DNA from: JALSKU01 sp964556545
Lineage (GTDB): Bacteria; Campylobacterota; Campylobacteria; Campylobacterales; JALSKU01
Direction of reading: 5' to 3'
Assembly: GCA_964556545.1 (NCBI GenBank)
Contig: CAZKWE010000078.1
Coordinates: 1 to 45,403 of the forward strand
Length of the DNA: 45,403 bases
The translations under genes and the position numbers were made by a program. The notes under the pieces were generated by a model that did not search any database, had not been told where the DNA came from, and saw nothing but the letters and a program-made list of their open reading frames with translations. This document shows, in pieces, positions 26,552-34,875 of the stretch; positions within the stretch are counted from its first letter, which is position 1, and each line of letters opens with the position of its first letter.

Positions 26552-27236
26552 AATCGAACAAATAGCAAGCAGGATTAACTGGGATAAATCACCTCTTATT
26601 CCTGCTATAGCCCAGGATGCAAAAACAAAACAGGTATTAATGCTTGCATATATGGATAAAGTTGCTCTAAAACTCACACTCTCCACAAAAATTGCACACT
26701 ACTTCAGCAGAAGCAAACAACGCATCTGGAAAAAAGGTGAAACAAGCGGCAATATCCAAAAAGTTGAAGATATTTTTATAGATTGTGACGATGATACGAT
26801 ACTTTTGATGATTGAACAAGTTGGCGGTGTAGCTTGTCATACAGGAAGAGAGAGTTGTTTTTTTACCAAACTTGATACGGAAGAAATCATATCCGATATA
26901 AAAGAAGATGCTACAGCCAACTATAGTGTAACAGACAAACTATATCATACTCTTCAGGAGAGAAAACACTCAAATCCAAAAACCTCCTACACTGCTTCAC
27001 TCTATGAAAAGGGCGAAAATGCAATACTTAAAAAAGTAGTAGAAGAAGCGGGAGAATTTTGCTTTGCCGTAAAAGACCAAGATACTGATGCAATCATTTA
27101 TGAAGCGGCGGATCTTGCCTATCATACTCTCGTTGCCTTGTCTTACAGCAATATTGATCCTGACAGGGTAAAAAATGAGTTAAAAAAAAGATTTGGCAAA
27201 AGCGGTATAGAAGAGAAAAACAGTAGAAAAACATAG
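26538..27236 (+). CDS. hisIE: Bifunctional phosphoribosyl-AMP cyclohydrolase / phosphoribosyl-ATP pyrophosphatase
   Basis: HisIE catalyses the second and third steps of histidine synthesis. The HisI half shows SGNIQKVEDIFIDCDDD with the metal-binding aspartates and VGGVACHTGRESCFF with zinc-site cysteines. The HisE half, from about residue 135, has KVVEEAGEFCFAVKD and YEAADLAYHTLVAL, the MazG-like helices that bind magnesium. I prefer the TTG at 26538, with AGAGG about ten bases upstream and a 14-base overlap with the SPFH gene. The next upstream candidate, TTG at 26505, would add 11 residues. Confidence 0.95.
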   Translation: METDKIEQIASRINWDKSPLIPAIAQDAKTKQVLMLAYMDKVALKLTLSTKIAHYFSRSKQRIWKKGETSGNIQKVEDIFIDCDDDTILLMIEQVGGVACHTGRESCFFTKLDTEEIISDIKEDATANYSVTDKLYHTLQERKHSNPKTSYTASLYEKGENAILKKVVEEAGEFCFAVKDQDTDAIIYEAADLAYHTLVALSYSNIDPDRVKNELKKRFGKSGIEEKNSRKT

Positions 27237-27245
27237 GTTGGAATT

Positions 27246-27764
27246 TTGGAATTTATAAAACTTTATATCCACAATCTAAGCATATATGACTACATAGGGC
27301 TTGGGATTGTGGGGATAGTTTTTTTTCTGTTTTTTATTCTTTTTTTAATACTTCTTTTCAAAAAGCCTCTTTTGGGTTTTGCAGGTATTATCTTTACTCT
27401 TTTTATACCTCCTGCAGGTATTTATACTGTTTATAATTTGACAAATAAGTATCTTAGAAAAAGTGAAGTTGTATTTAAAAAAATTCAACCTTTACACTTC
27501 TCCAATTCACTTCTTTTGGATGCTGATATAAAAAATCATTCAAAAACAAATTTCAACATTTGCTATATAGAGTTAAAAATCATAAAAAAGAGCCGCTCTA
27601 AAGTAAAAAAATTTTTATATGAATTAAAGCCTCTAAATATAAAGTCGATATACATATACCAATATATACCTAAAAACAGTTCATTTGAATTTAAAAAGAT
27701 ATTGAACGATACGGTATATGATATAAAAAATGATAAACTTACTGCTAAAATAGCTTGTTACTAA
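27246..27764 (+). CDS. Small membrane protein, possibly DUF2393 family, first of a tandem pair
   Basis: A 172-residue protein with two N-terminal hydrophobic segments (about 18-40 and 43-62). A basic region of about 110 residues follows, which looks like an extracytoplasmic beta-rich domain ending in KIACY. It resembles the next protein in layout: both have two membrane helices, a D-x-x-N-x-x-x-x-x-I-x-x-C-x-x-E-x-K-I core and a cysteine second or third from the end. I recall a Campylobacterota family called DUF2393 with this form, but cannot confirm it. Translation appears to start at a TTG (27246), nine bases after hisIE. No function can be assigned. Confidence 0.75.
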   Translation: MEFIKLYIHNLSIYDYIGLGIVGIVFFLFFILFLILLFKKPLLGFAGIIFTLFIPPAGIYTVYNLTNKYLRKSEVVFKKIQPLHFSNSLLLDADIKNHSKTNFNICYIELKIIKKSRSKVKKFLYELKPLNIKSIYIYQYIPKNSSFEFKKILNDTVYDIKNDKLTAKIACY

Positions 27765-27785
27765 AGCAAGTCTAAAAGGATAGAT

Positions 27786-28325
27786 ATGACATATTTTACT
27801 ATTTTGCACTGGATAACACTTTGTATTTTTTTGCTTCTTTTTATCTTGCTTGTTATAATTTCCAAAAAAGAGACAAATCCTAAAATATTTTGGTCTATGG
27901 TGTTTTCATCATTTCTTGTAACCAGTATGCTTGCACTTTTTTCCATGTTTGTGCTTGACAAATATACAAAAAAGGCCAAACTTGTAAACATAACCCATAG
28001 AAGAGTACTTTTAAATGAAACCATTATGTTTTTCGGACAAATACAAAATACTGGCCGATTTAAAATTGGTCACTGCAAACTTGAAGTAAAGATAGTCAAT
28101 AATGCTCTTAACATAAATAATATCTCAGGCAAAACTTTTTATGCACCAAAATCCGGCCTTGAATCACTCTTTTCAGAAAAAAATGACAGGCCCTCCACCA
28201 TTATAAAAGATTTTGTTATAGCCAAAAATTTAAAACCCGGAGAAATTAAAAACTTCAGTGCAACCATGCCTTATCCGCCTTACTTTCAAAAAGCGGATAT
28301 AAGATACAAACTGTATTGCCATTAG
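27786..28325 (+). CDS. Small membrane protein, possibly DUF2393 family, second of a tandem pair
   Basis: A 179-residue paralogue of the preceding protein, with hydrophobic segments at about 8-26 and 35-55. The following domain contains GQIQNTGRFKIGHCKLEVKIV, a pattern like that of small beta-sandwich domains, and the protein ends RYKLYCH. A good ribosome-binding site (AAAAGGA) precedes the ATG. It ends two bases before the convergent purF gene and is the last gene of the ilvE unit. The function is unknown; the shared C-terminal cysteine of the pair may be structural or form a disulphide. Confidence 0.75.
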   Translation: MTYFTILHWITLCIFLLLFILLVIISKKETNPKIFWSMVFSSFLVTSMLALFSMFVLDKYTKKAKLVNITHRRVLLNETIMFFGQIQNTGRFKIGHCKLEVKIVNNALNINNISGKTFYAPKSGLESLFSEKNDRPSTIIKDFVIAKNLKPGEIKNFSATMPYPPYFQKADIRYKLYCH

Positions 28326-28327
28326 AA

Positions 28328-29671
28328 TTATTTTATAAAATAATCCCCGTCAAAACTGACCAATGAGTAGTTTCTGTCATATCCTATAGCCTCTTTTAAA
28401 GCTTCTATGCTTAAAAATGTCAGACTGTCTGCCCCCATATAGTCTCTTATCTCTTCTTTGGATTTATTTGCACTCATCAACTCGTCAAAACTTGGTGTAT
28501 CTATACCGTATTTGCAAGGAAATTTTATCTCAGGTGCCGCTATCATCATATGTACCTCTTTTGCCCCTGATTCTCTTAACATTTTTACTATTTGCCTTGA
28601 AGTGGTTCCTCTCACAAGTGAATCATCTAAAACTATAACTCTTTTTCCGTTTATTTTCTCTTTAATAGGAGATAATTTTAACTTGACTTTCATATCTCTT
28701 ATCTCTTGGGTAGGTTCTATAAAAGTTCTTCCGATATAGTGGTTTCGCACTATTGCCAATTCAAAAGGAATATCGCTTTTTTTAGAATAACCAAGTGCCG
28801 CCGCTACACCGCTGTCAGGTACGGGTACTACCATATCGGCATCTATGTGTTTTGCTTCATTTGCCAATGCCCAGCCAATCCTTCCTCTTACTTTATATAC
28901 ACTTTTTCCGTCTATTACACTATCAGGTCTTGCAAAATATATATATTCAAATGCACATGGCCTATAATCACTTTCATAAAGTTGTATAGACTTCATATCA
29001 CCGGGCAATTCTTTGTCAAATATCAGCATTTCTCCGGGTCTTATATCTCTTACAAACTTTGCTTTTACAAGATCAAATGCACAAGTTTCACTTGCAACAA
29101 CATAACCTCCGCTCTCAAGCTTGCCAAGAGACAAAGGCCTTACTCCGTATTTGTCTCTTATAACAAACATTTTGGTTCTGCTTTGAATAATAAAACAGTA
29201 GGCTCCTTTTATCTTTTCAAGAGCCTTGATTATCCTGTCTTTTAGATTTTTTTCCTGACTTCTTGCAATCAAATGAACAACATTTTCAGTATCCATTGAG
29301 GTAGCAAAAATAGCACCTTGTTTTATAAGCTCGTCTCTTACTTCTTTTTTGTTGATAAGATTTCCATTGTGTACTATGGAAATTTCACCCAAAGCATATC
29401 TTGCAAAGATGGGCTGTGCATCAAGTATGGAGTCATGTCCTGCCGTAGAGTATCTGTTATGTCCGATAGCCATATCGCCCGAAAGTATATCAAATGAGCT
29501 ATCATCAAACACTTCAGTTACAAGACCTCTGCTTTTTATAGTTTTTATATGCTCTTTGTTGCTTGCACTTATACCCGTAGCCTCTTGACCGCGATGCTGC
29601 ATGGCAAAAAGAGCATAATAGGCAATTCTGGAAGCATTTTCATTTCCATATACCCCGACTACTGCACACAT
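28328..29671 (-). CDS. purF: Amidophosphoribosyltransferase
   Basis: PurF makes 5-phosphoribosylamine from PRPP and glutamine, committing carbon to purine synthesis. Removal of Met1 exposes the N-terminal nucleophile C2 (MCAVVGVYGNE). The glutaminase domain has GIGHNRYST-like IGHNRYSTAG and SIVHNGNLINK. The PRPP loop is VIVLDDSLVRGTTSRQ near 345. The 447-residue length is typical. The cysteines that ligate an Fe-S cluster in Bacillus-type PurF are only partly matched (CAFEYIYFARPD, CKYG), so I cannot say whether a cluster is present. It is the last gene of the trxA-trxB-dapB-purF unit. Confidence 0.97.
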   Translation of the reverse strand: MCAVVGVYGNENASRIAYYALFAMQHRGQEATGISASNKEHIKTIKSRGLVTEVFDDSSFDILSGDMAIGHNRYSTAGHDSILDAQPIFARYALGEISIVHNGNLINKKEVRDELIKQGAIFATSMDTENVVHLIARSQEKNLKDRIIKALEKIKGAYCFIIQSRTKMFVIRDKYGVRPLSLGKLESGGYVVASETCAFDLVKAKFVRDIRPGEMLIFDKELPGDMKSIQLYESDYRPCAFEYIYFARPDSVIDGKSVYKVRGRIGWALANEAKHIDADMVVPVPDSGVAAALGYSKKSDIPFELAIVRNHYIGRTFIEPTQEIRDMKVKLKLSPIKEKINGKRVIVLDDSLVRGTTSRQIVKMLRESGAKEVHMMIAAPEIKFPCKYGIDTPSFDELMSANKSKEEIRDYMGADSLTFLSIEALKEAIGYDRNYSLVSFDGDYFIK

Positions 29672-29672
29672 T

Positions 29673-30443
29673 TTACAATCCTAAACAATCATTTATGGAG
29701 TATAATTTCGGCTCTTTGCCTACTATCCATTTTGCTGCTCTTATAGCACCTTTGGCAAATGTATCTCTGCTTGTTGCCGTGTGGTTTAACTCTATAAATT
29801 CTCCGTCATTATAAAATCCAACCGTATGTCGGCCTACTATATCACCGCCTCTTAAAGCCATTATGGCTATCTCGTCTTTACTTCTTTCGCCGATATTGCC
29901 GTTTCTGCCGCTTACTCTTACTTCATCAAGTATCAAACCTCTTGCACTTGCAACATTTTCTCCAAGTGTAAGTGCAGTTCCGCTTGGGGCATCTTTTTTA
30001 TATCTATGATGCATTTCAACTATTTCTATATCAAAATCACTTAGTGCTTCTGAAGCAAGATAAGCAAGTTTGTTAAGTACTGCTATACCCAAAGACATAT
30101 TGGTCGAGTAAAGAACAGGAGCAATTTTACTAAGTTCTTTTATAAGATTGTGCTGATGGGGATTAAGTCCCGTAGTGCCTATGACAAGTGGTTTAGATAC
30201 TTCATTTATGGCACACTCCAAAAGTGATTGGGTTCCTTTTGGTAAAGTAAAGTCTATAACAACATCTGCATTTTCCAACAGAGTTTTTGTATCATTTGTT
30301 ACAAGTACTCCTTTTGGCACTTCAAAACTAAACTCTTCAATAGCATGTAAAACCGAAATTTCCGCTTTCTCATCATTTTTTAAATTTTCTATCAAAAGTT
30401 TTCCGACTCTTCCTGTTGATCCGTGTATTCCTATTTTTATCAA
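29673..30443 (-). CDS. dapB: 4-hydroxy-tetrahydrodipicolinate reductase
   Basis: DapB reduces HTPA to tetrahydrodipicolinate in the lysine and diaminopimelate pathway. The N-terminal dinucleotide motif is IGIHGSTGRVGKLLIENL. VVIDFTLPKGT, VIGTTGLNPHQH and the catalytic EMHHRYKKDAPSGTAL follow, with the catalytic HH pair and lysine present. The 256-residue length is typical. It lies nine bases after trxB and one base before purF. Confidence 0.97.
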   Translation of the reverse strand: MIKIGIHGSTGRVGKLLIENLKNDEKAEISVLHAIEEFSFEVPKGVLVTNDTKTLLENADVVIDFTLPKGTQSLLECAINEVSKPLVIGTTGLNPHQHNLIKELSKIAPVLYSTNMSLGIAVLNKLAYLASEALSDFDIEIVEMHHRYKKDAPSGTALTLGENVASARGLILDEVRVSGRNGNIGERSKDEIAIMALRGGDIVGRHTVGFYNDGEFIELNHTATSRDTFAKGAIRAAKWIVGKEPKLYSINDCLGL

Positions 30444-30452
30444 TTTTTTCTC

Positions 30453-31388
30453 CTAAAGCATATCTACATAAGATATAGCACCAAGTGCGGCAGTAGCTCC
30501 GTCACCTGCGGCACATACAACCTGTTTTGGGGCTTCAATTCTTATATCACCTGCTGCAAATAATCCGGAAGTTGAAGTTTTCATAGATAAATCAACTATC
30601 ACTTCCCCATATTCATTTACCTTGCAAAGATAACTTCCGTCGCTTTGTTTCAATACGGAGTTATTAACATTCATACCGACAAATACAAAAATTCCGGGAA
30701 CTTTCAAGTCCCTCTCTTTTCCCTCTTTGTCAATACTCAATACCCCCTCGACTCCCATAGCATTTCCATATACTTTTTTGATTTTTGAATTTAAAACCAA
30801 TTCTATATTGCTACTTTGTTTTACTTTTTTAACAGTTGCCGGACTTGCCCTGAAGGTATCTCTTCTGTGAATGATATAAACTTTGGAACAAATTTTTGAC
30901 AAATACAATGCCTCTTCCAAAGCGGTGTCTCCTCCTCCCAAAACAGCTACTTCTTTATCTTTGTAAAAAAAACCGTCACATGTGGCACAAGTACTTACAC
31001 CTTTGCCGAAAAATTCATCTTCTCCCTCAAAACCTGCTCTTTTTGGAGTACTGCCCGTACACACTATGACACTTTTTGCATTTATCTCTTCGCCTCCCGA
31101 GATATAAATTTTAAAAGTTTTATCATCATTGAGAGAAACTCTTGTCACTTCTTTCATTTCGTGTTTCAATCCAAATCTCATGCACTGCTTCGGCCAACTT
31201 TCCATAAGCTCCATACCTGTAACAACTTCTGAAATGCCGGGATAGTTTTCTATCTCACTGCTTTGTGTAATTTGTCCTCCCGGCATACCTTTTTCATACA
31301 TGACTACATTTTCCAAACCACCTCTTGTAGCATAAAGACCGGCAGTCAATCCTGCAGGTCCTCCTCCAATAATTGCCAAATCCAACAT
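30453..31388 (-). CDS. trxB: Thioredoxin-disulfide reductase
   Basis: A 311-residue low-molecular-weight flavoprotein that passes NADPH electrons to thioredoxin. FAD-binding GGGPAGLTAGLYATRGG lies at the N-terminus and the redox CATC motif in VSTCATCDGFF near 132. NADPH-binding VLGGGDTALEEALYL follows, and the C-terminal GLFAAGDIRIEAPKQVVCAA ends the FAD site. It belongs to a trxA, thioredoxin-like, trxB unit, so its main substrate is encoded just upstream. Confidence 0.97.
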   Translation of the reverse strand: MLDLAIIGGGPAGLTAGLYATRGGLENVVMYEKGMPGGQITQSSEIENYPGISEVVTGMELMESWPKQCMRFGLKHEMKEVTRVSLNDDKTFKIYISGGEEINAKSVIVCTGSTPKRAGFEGEDEFFGKGVSTCATCDGFFYKDKEVAVLGGGDTALEEALYLSKICSKVYIIHRRDTFRASPATVKKVKQSSNIELVLNSKIKKVYGNAMGVEGVLSIDKEGKERDLKVPGIFVFVGMNVNNSVLKQSDGSYLCKVNEYGEVIVDLSMKTSTSGLFAAGDIRIEAPKQVVCAAGDGATAALGAISYVDML

Positions 31389-31405
31389 TTTTCATCCTTT
31401 TTGTA

Positions 31406-31858
31406 TTATTCTACAGCTTCTACCATACTGTTTTGTTTATATCTGTTTTTATTGACTCTTTTTATAAAAAAAGCTGATGGAACAGTATATATGTTAAACC
31501 TTTGTATAAAAGCGATAAGAGTATTGATACCGCTTGTCAAATATATTACCTGCTTGGTATTTTTAAATCTTTTTTGATAAATATCTATTGCTAAAATTTT
31601 TGTTTTATTTTTTATTTTCTTTATAATTTTTTCGGGATTATCTTTGTGAGAACTGAATATAATCACTACATAACTGTCTTGTCTTGGTTTAAAAATATCT
31701 TTTTTTTCATAAAATATCCATTTATCAAAATTGATAAATTTAAACTCTGCAAATTTATAGTTAAAGTATGCATATGCACTTGCTATCATCAATGCACCGA
31801 AAAATGATGCAAAGAGATAGTTAAGGGAGAAAATTTTTCTCCCTCTTTTAAAGCCCAT
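31406..31858 (-). CDS. Membrane-anchored thioredoxin-fold-like protein lacking the CXXC motif
   Basis: The 150-residue protein has one membrane segment at about 13-31 and a C-terminal domain whose layout follows thioredoxin. A strand VVIIFSS (64-70), then IIKKIKNKTKILAIDIY, then FNIYTVPSAFFIKR (121-134) aligns with the thioredoxin YGIRSIPTILFFKDG strand, including the cis-proline equivalent P127. Where thioredoxins have WCxxC this protein has SSHKD, and there is no cysteine anywhere in it, so it cannot do thiol chemistry. It starts one base inside the trxA stop (TAATG) and precedes trxB by 17 bases. The fold call is my reading of a weak pattern; the function is unknown. Confidence 0.6.
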   Translation of the reverse strand: MGFKRGRKIFSLNYLFASFFGALMIASAYAYFNYKFAEFKFINFDKWIFYEKKDIFKPRQDSYVVIIFSSHKDNPEKIIKKIKNKTKILAIDIYQKRFKNTKQVIYLTSGINTLIAFIQRFNIYTVPSAFFIKRVNKNRYKQNSMVEAVE

Positions 31859-32178
31859 TATCCTAAAAGGGCATCCAACTTTTCAGCAATTACCTGCTTA
31901 CCGGCAGCTCCCACCATCTGATCAGCCAAATGACCGTCTTTGAAAAATAAAATTGTAGGAATACTTCTGATACCGTACTGTATAGCGATATCTTGCTCTT
32001 CATCAGTATTAACTTTACAAATTTTTGCTTTTCCCTCATAGTCATTTGCCAACTCTTCGATAACCGGAGCTATCATTCTGCAAGGTCCGCACCATGGTGC
32101 CCAAAAATCAACTAAAGTTACACCCTCTTTTATAGTGTCATTAAAATTAGATGCATTAAGCTCTAAATATTTTCCCAT
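31858..32178 (-). CDS. trxA: Thioredoxin
   Basis: A 106-residue classical thioredoxin. The redox motif is FWAPWCGPCRM near residue 28, and the cis-proline is in GIRSIPTILFFKDGHLADQM. I place the start at the ATG at 32176-32178 because AAGGAG lies seven bases upstream and the family begins here. An upstream in-frame ATG at 32205 would add nine atypical residues. It is the first gene of the unit that also holds trxB, dapB and purF. Confidence 0.97.
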   Translation of the reverse strand: MGKYLELNASNFNDTIKEGVTLVDFWAPWCGPCRMIAPVIEELANDYEGKAKICKVNTDEEQDIAIQYGIRSIPTILFFKDGHLADQMVGAAGKQVIAEKLDALLG

Positions 32179-32224
32179 TATAATCTCCTTAAAAATTTTA
32201 AGCATTTGTATACTTTGAAGTGAT

Positions 32225-32230
32225 ATTATA
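32225..32230 (-). promoter_or_regulatory. Probable -10 box for the trxA unit
   Basis: TATAAT on the minus strand, about 47 bases upstream of the trxA ATG, in the 251-base divergent gap with the HD-GYP gene. No clear -35 box. Confidence 0.5.
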
Positions 32231-32286
32231 CTATCTTTTCTTTAAAAGGTAATTATGCTATTACAATAATCCCAAATTTTACATTA

Positions 32287-32342
32287 TAGACAGGTACCTA
32301 CTTTCCGAATATGAAATAAAATTAAAATTTTTTAATCTGTCC
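32287..32342. repeat. Nested inverted repeats in the trxA/HD-GYP divergent region
   Basis: GACAG at 32289-32293 pairs with CTGTC at 32337-32341. Next to the right arm is an AT palindrome (ATTAAAA and TTTTAAT arms at 32321-32336). It lies between the two divergent -10 boxes, a position suited to an operator, but the arms are short and AT-rich so chance is possible. Confidence 0.25.
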
Positions 32343-32358
32343 TTAATATAATTAGCTA

Positions 32359-32364
32359 TATAAT
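32359..32364 (+). promoter_or_regulatory. Probable -10 box for the HD-GYP / FliK-like / FlhX unit
   Basis: TATAAT on the plus strand 65 bases before the ATG of the HD-GYP gene. I see no sigma-54 (GG-N10-GC) or sigma-28 flagellar promoter here, so this unit may be expressed by the housekeeping sigma factor. Confidence 0.45.
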
Positions 32365-32429
32365 ATTTAAGATATATGATTTAATTTTACTTAGCGGATA
32401 AGTATAAATCATTTTCAATAGGATCTATT

Positions 32430-34874
32430 ATGAAAAAAAATATCAGAAGGGGAATTTTATTTTTACTGTTTTTTTTATTTTTTTCAAATCAGATTCTTTA
32501 TGCAAAAAAAACCGTATATGCGGGATTTTACGAAAATCCCCCTCTTTCATATATAGATAAAAATGATAATGCAAACGGACTTTTTCCAAATATCTTAAAT
32601 ATCATAGCCCAAAAAAATCATCTTGGCATAATCTATAAAAAATGCTTATGGCCAAACTGTCTAAATATGCTTTCAAACGGTAAAATCGATATACTTTTTC
32701 CCATAGCAAAAACAAAATCAAGAGAAAAAAAGTATCTTTTCTCCAATGAAAACATACTAACAAATTACGGCACGATATATACACAAAAAGATGCGAAGAT
32801 AAATTTTTGGACAGACTTAAACGATAAAAAAATCGGACTGTTAAAAGATGATATATATGCTACTCTCTTTTGGGATTATATAAAAAAATTTAAAATCAAT
32901 ACTTCGGTAGTATATTTTAAAAGCTACAAAAAAATGTTTGAACTGCTAAATCAAAAAAAACTTGATGCCATTGTATCAAACAGTATTATATTTTTACACT
33001 ATAAACAAAAATTTCCAAATATAAAAAAAACCGATATCATAGTAAGCGAAGTACCCATAACATTTGCTTTCAGCAAAAATAAACAATGGCTAAAACATAC
33101 TATTGACAAATCTTTAAAGAATTACAAAATAGATATAAATTCCGAATATTTTAAAATACTGCACAGATATCTTGATATAAAAGTAAAAAGCAGTAGTAAA
33201 TATTTAAAATATTCTCTCATAACAGTTATAACTCTTGTGATATTAATCATATCCCTTTTAATTTTAAACAGATGGTTGCACAAAATGATTAAAAAAGCCA
33301 CTTCCACAATAGAAAAGAAATACCAAAAAGAGTTATATTTAAACAAAATCATCAATACGGTAAAAAGTGTAAATCAAATTTTACTTGAAAATATAAGTAT
33401 GCATAACAAGCTTTCTGAAATTTGTCAAAAGATTGTTGAAGAGGAACTTTATGAAGCATCCTGTATAGCAATACCGGATAAAAAAAATCTGCATATTGCA
33501 GTATCTTCTAAAAATTCTCCAAAAAATTATATAACTGATATTGATACAGAACAAGCCGATAAAGATAATAGTATAGTAAATTTTCTAAAAGAAAACACTA
33601 TAACAATAACCAAATTTTCAGAAAATGACTTTTTTTTAAAGAAATACACAGACAAAGAAAATTTGACTTATGTCCTTAGAGCTCCCATAAAAACCAAAGA
33701 AAAAAAAGATCCCGTTGGCATACTGATAGTCTATACATCCAAAAGATACGGCTTTAGAAAAAAAGAGATAAGCCTTATAGAGGAGTTGGCAGGCGATATA
33801 GCACTTTGTATGAGCATAGAGCATTTAAAAGAAAAAAATCTTCAATTTCTTACAGAAAGAGTAAATAATTACAAAGAGATGGTATATGCACTCAACAAAG
33901 CCATTGAAGCAAGAGATCCTTATACTGCGGGTCATAACAGCAGAGTCAGCGAATATGCAACTTTAATAGCAAAACATATGGGATTGTCTTCTAATCAGAT
34001 AAAAGATCTTCAAAAAGCCGGTGAATTGCATGACATAGGAAAGATTGAAACTCCGGATAGCATACTTTTAAAGCCGGGAGCATTAAACAGTTTTGAATAT
34101 GATATTATAAAGATGCATCCGAAAAAAGGATATGAAATTCTTTCAAATATAACATTGTTAAAAAATGTATCGCAAATCATTTTATATCACCATGAACGCT
34201 ATGACGGAAGCGGTTATCCTTTTGGATTGAAAAAAGATGAAATTCCGCTTTTATCACAGATACTTTCCATTGCCGATACATTTGATGCTATGACAACAAA
34301 CAGGATATACAAACTTGCAAAAAGCAAATCCGATGCATTAAAAGAGATAAAATCACTAAGCAATATCTGGTTTAGTGATAAGTTGGCATATCATACACTT
34401 GAAGCTTTGAGCAATATCACCATAAAAAACAGTAATGTTTTTAATCAAATCCTAAAAGATCCTTTGACTGATGCCAGATTTGCATATTTTTTTAAAGATC
34501 ATTTAACAGAGTGTTATAACAATGAGTATTTAAAACATTTATATATCATAAAGGAAATATTTAATTTTTCATATCTGCAAACACTCGCTATCAAAAATTT
34601 TACAAATTTTAACAGACAATACTCCTGGGAGAAAGGAGATAAACTTTTGCAAAAAATTTCAACAATGCTACAAAAAAAACACAAAAATTCAAAAATTTTC
34701 AGAGTAAAAGGAGATGATTTTATAATAGTTTCTCAAGAAAAAGTAAATGCCCTCTCTCAGGAACTCTTGGATATCTTTGACAAATACAATATCATAAGAT
34801 GGCATACAAAAACATACAAAATAGATGAAATAAATACATTAAAAAAACTGAAAATATTGGTAAGAGATATTTAA
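32430..34874 (+). CDS. Membrane sensor with periplasmic solute-binding domain, GAF, HD-GYP and degenerate GGDEF domains
   Basis: An 814-residue sensor. A signal peptide (1-25) is followed by a periplasmic SBP_bac_3-like domain (about 28-245: YAGFYENPPLSYIDKNDNA, GLLKDDIYATLFWDY), a membrane helix at about 260-280 and a GAF-like domain at about 320-465. The HD-GYP phosphodiesterase domain (about 480-645) has GELHDIGK with HD at 534-535, HHERYDGSGYP with GYP at 595-597, and IADTFDAMT. HD-GYP enzymes hydrolyse c-di-GMP. The tail (677-790) starts DPLTDARF and has KGDDF at 760-764 in place of GGDEF and IKN in place of the metal-binding DxD, so it is a non-catalytic GGDEF relic. A small molecule, perhaps an amino acid, may be sensed. 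The FliK-like gene begins one base after its stop. Confidence 0.9.
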   Translation: MKKNIRRGILFLLFFLFFSNQILYAKKTVYAGFYENPPLSYIDKNDNANGLFPNILNIIAQKNHLGIIYKKCLWPNCLNMLSNGKIDILFPIAKTKSREKKYLFSNENILTNYGTIYTQKDAKINFWTDLNDKKIGLLKDDIYATLFWDYIKKFKINTSVVYFKSYKKMFELLNQKKLDAIVSNSIIFLHYKQKFPNIKKTDIIVSEVPITFAFSKNKQWLKHTIDKSLKNYKIDINSEYFKILHRYLDIKVKSSSKYLKYSLITVITLVILIISLLILNRWLHKMIKKATSTIEKKYQKELYLNKIINTVKSVNQILLENISMHNKLSEICQKIVEEELYEASCIAIPDKKNLHIAVSSKNSPKNYITDIDTEQADKDNSIVNFLKENTITITKFSENDFFLKKYTDKENLTYVLRAPIKTKEKKDPVGILIVYTSKRYGFRKKEISLIEELAGDIALCMSIEHLKEKNLQFLTERVNNYKEMVYALNKAIEARDPYTAGHNSRVSEYATLIAKHMGLSSNQIKDLQKAGELHDIGKIETPDSILLKPGALNSFEYDIIKMHPKKGYEILSNITLLKNVSQIILYHHERYDGSGYPFGLKKDEIPLLSQILSIADTFDAMTTNRIYKLAKSKSDALKEIKSLSNIWFSDKLAYHTLEALSNITIKNSNVFNQILKDPLTDARFAYFFKDHLTECYNNEYLKHLYIIKEIFNFSYLQTLAIKNFTNFNRQYSWEKGDKLLQKISTMLQKKHKNSKIFRVKGDDFIIVSQEKVNALSQELLDIFDKYNIIRWHTKTYKIDEINTLKKLKILVRDI

Positions 34875-34875
34875 A

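Noticed and set aside
28327..28344. 18-base perfect AT palindrome between the last ilvE-unit gene and purF
   Set aside because: It lies in the last codons of purF, which encode a normal C-terminus, and has no GC in the stem, so it is a poor terminator; chance in AT-rich sequence.
32178..32205. Earlier trxA start adding nine residues
   Set aside because: The internal ATG at 32178 has a perfect ribosome-binding site and matches the thioredoxin family start.
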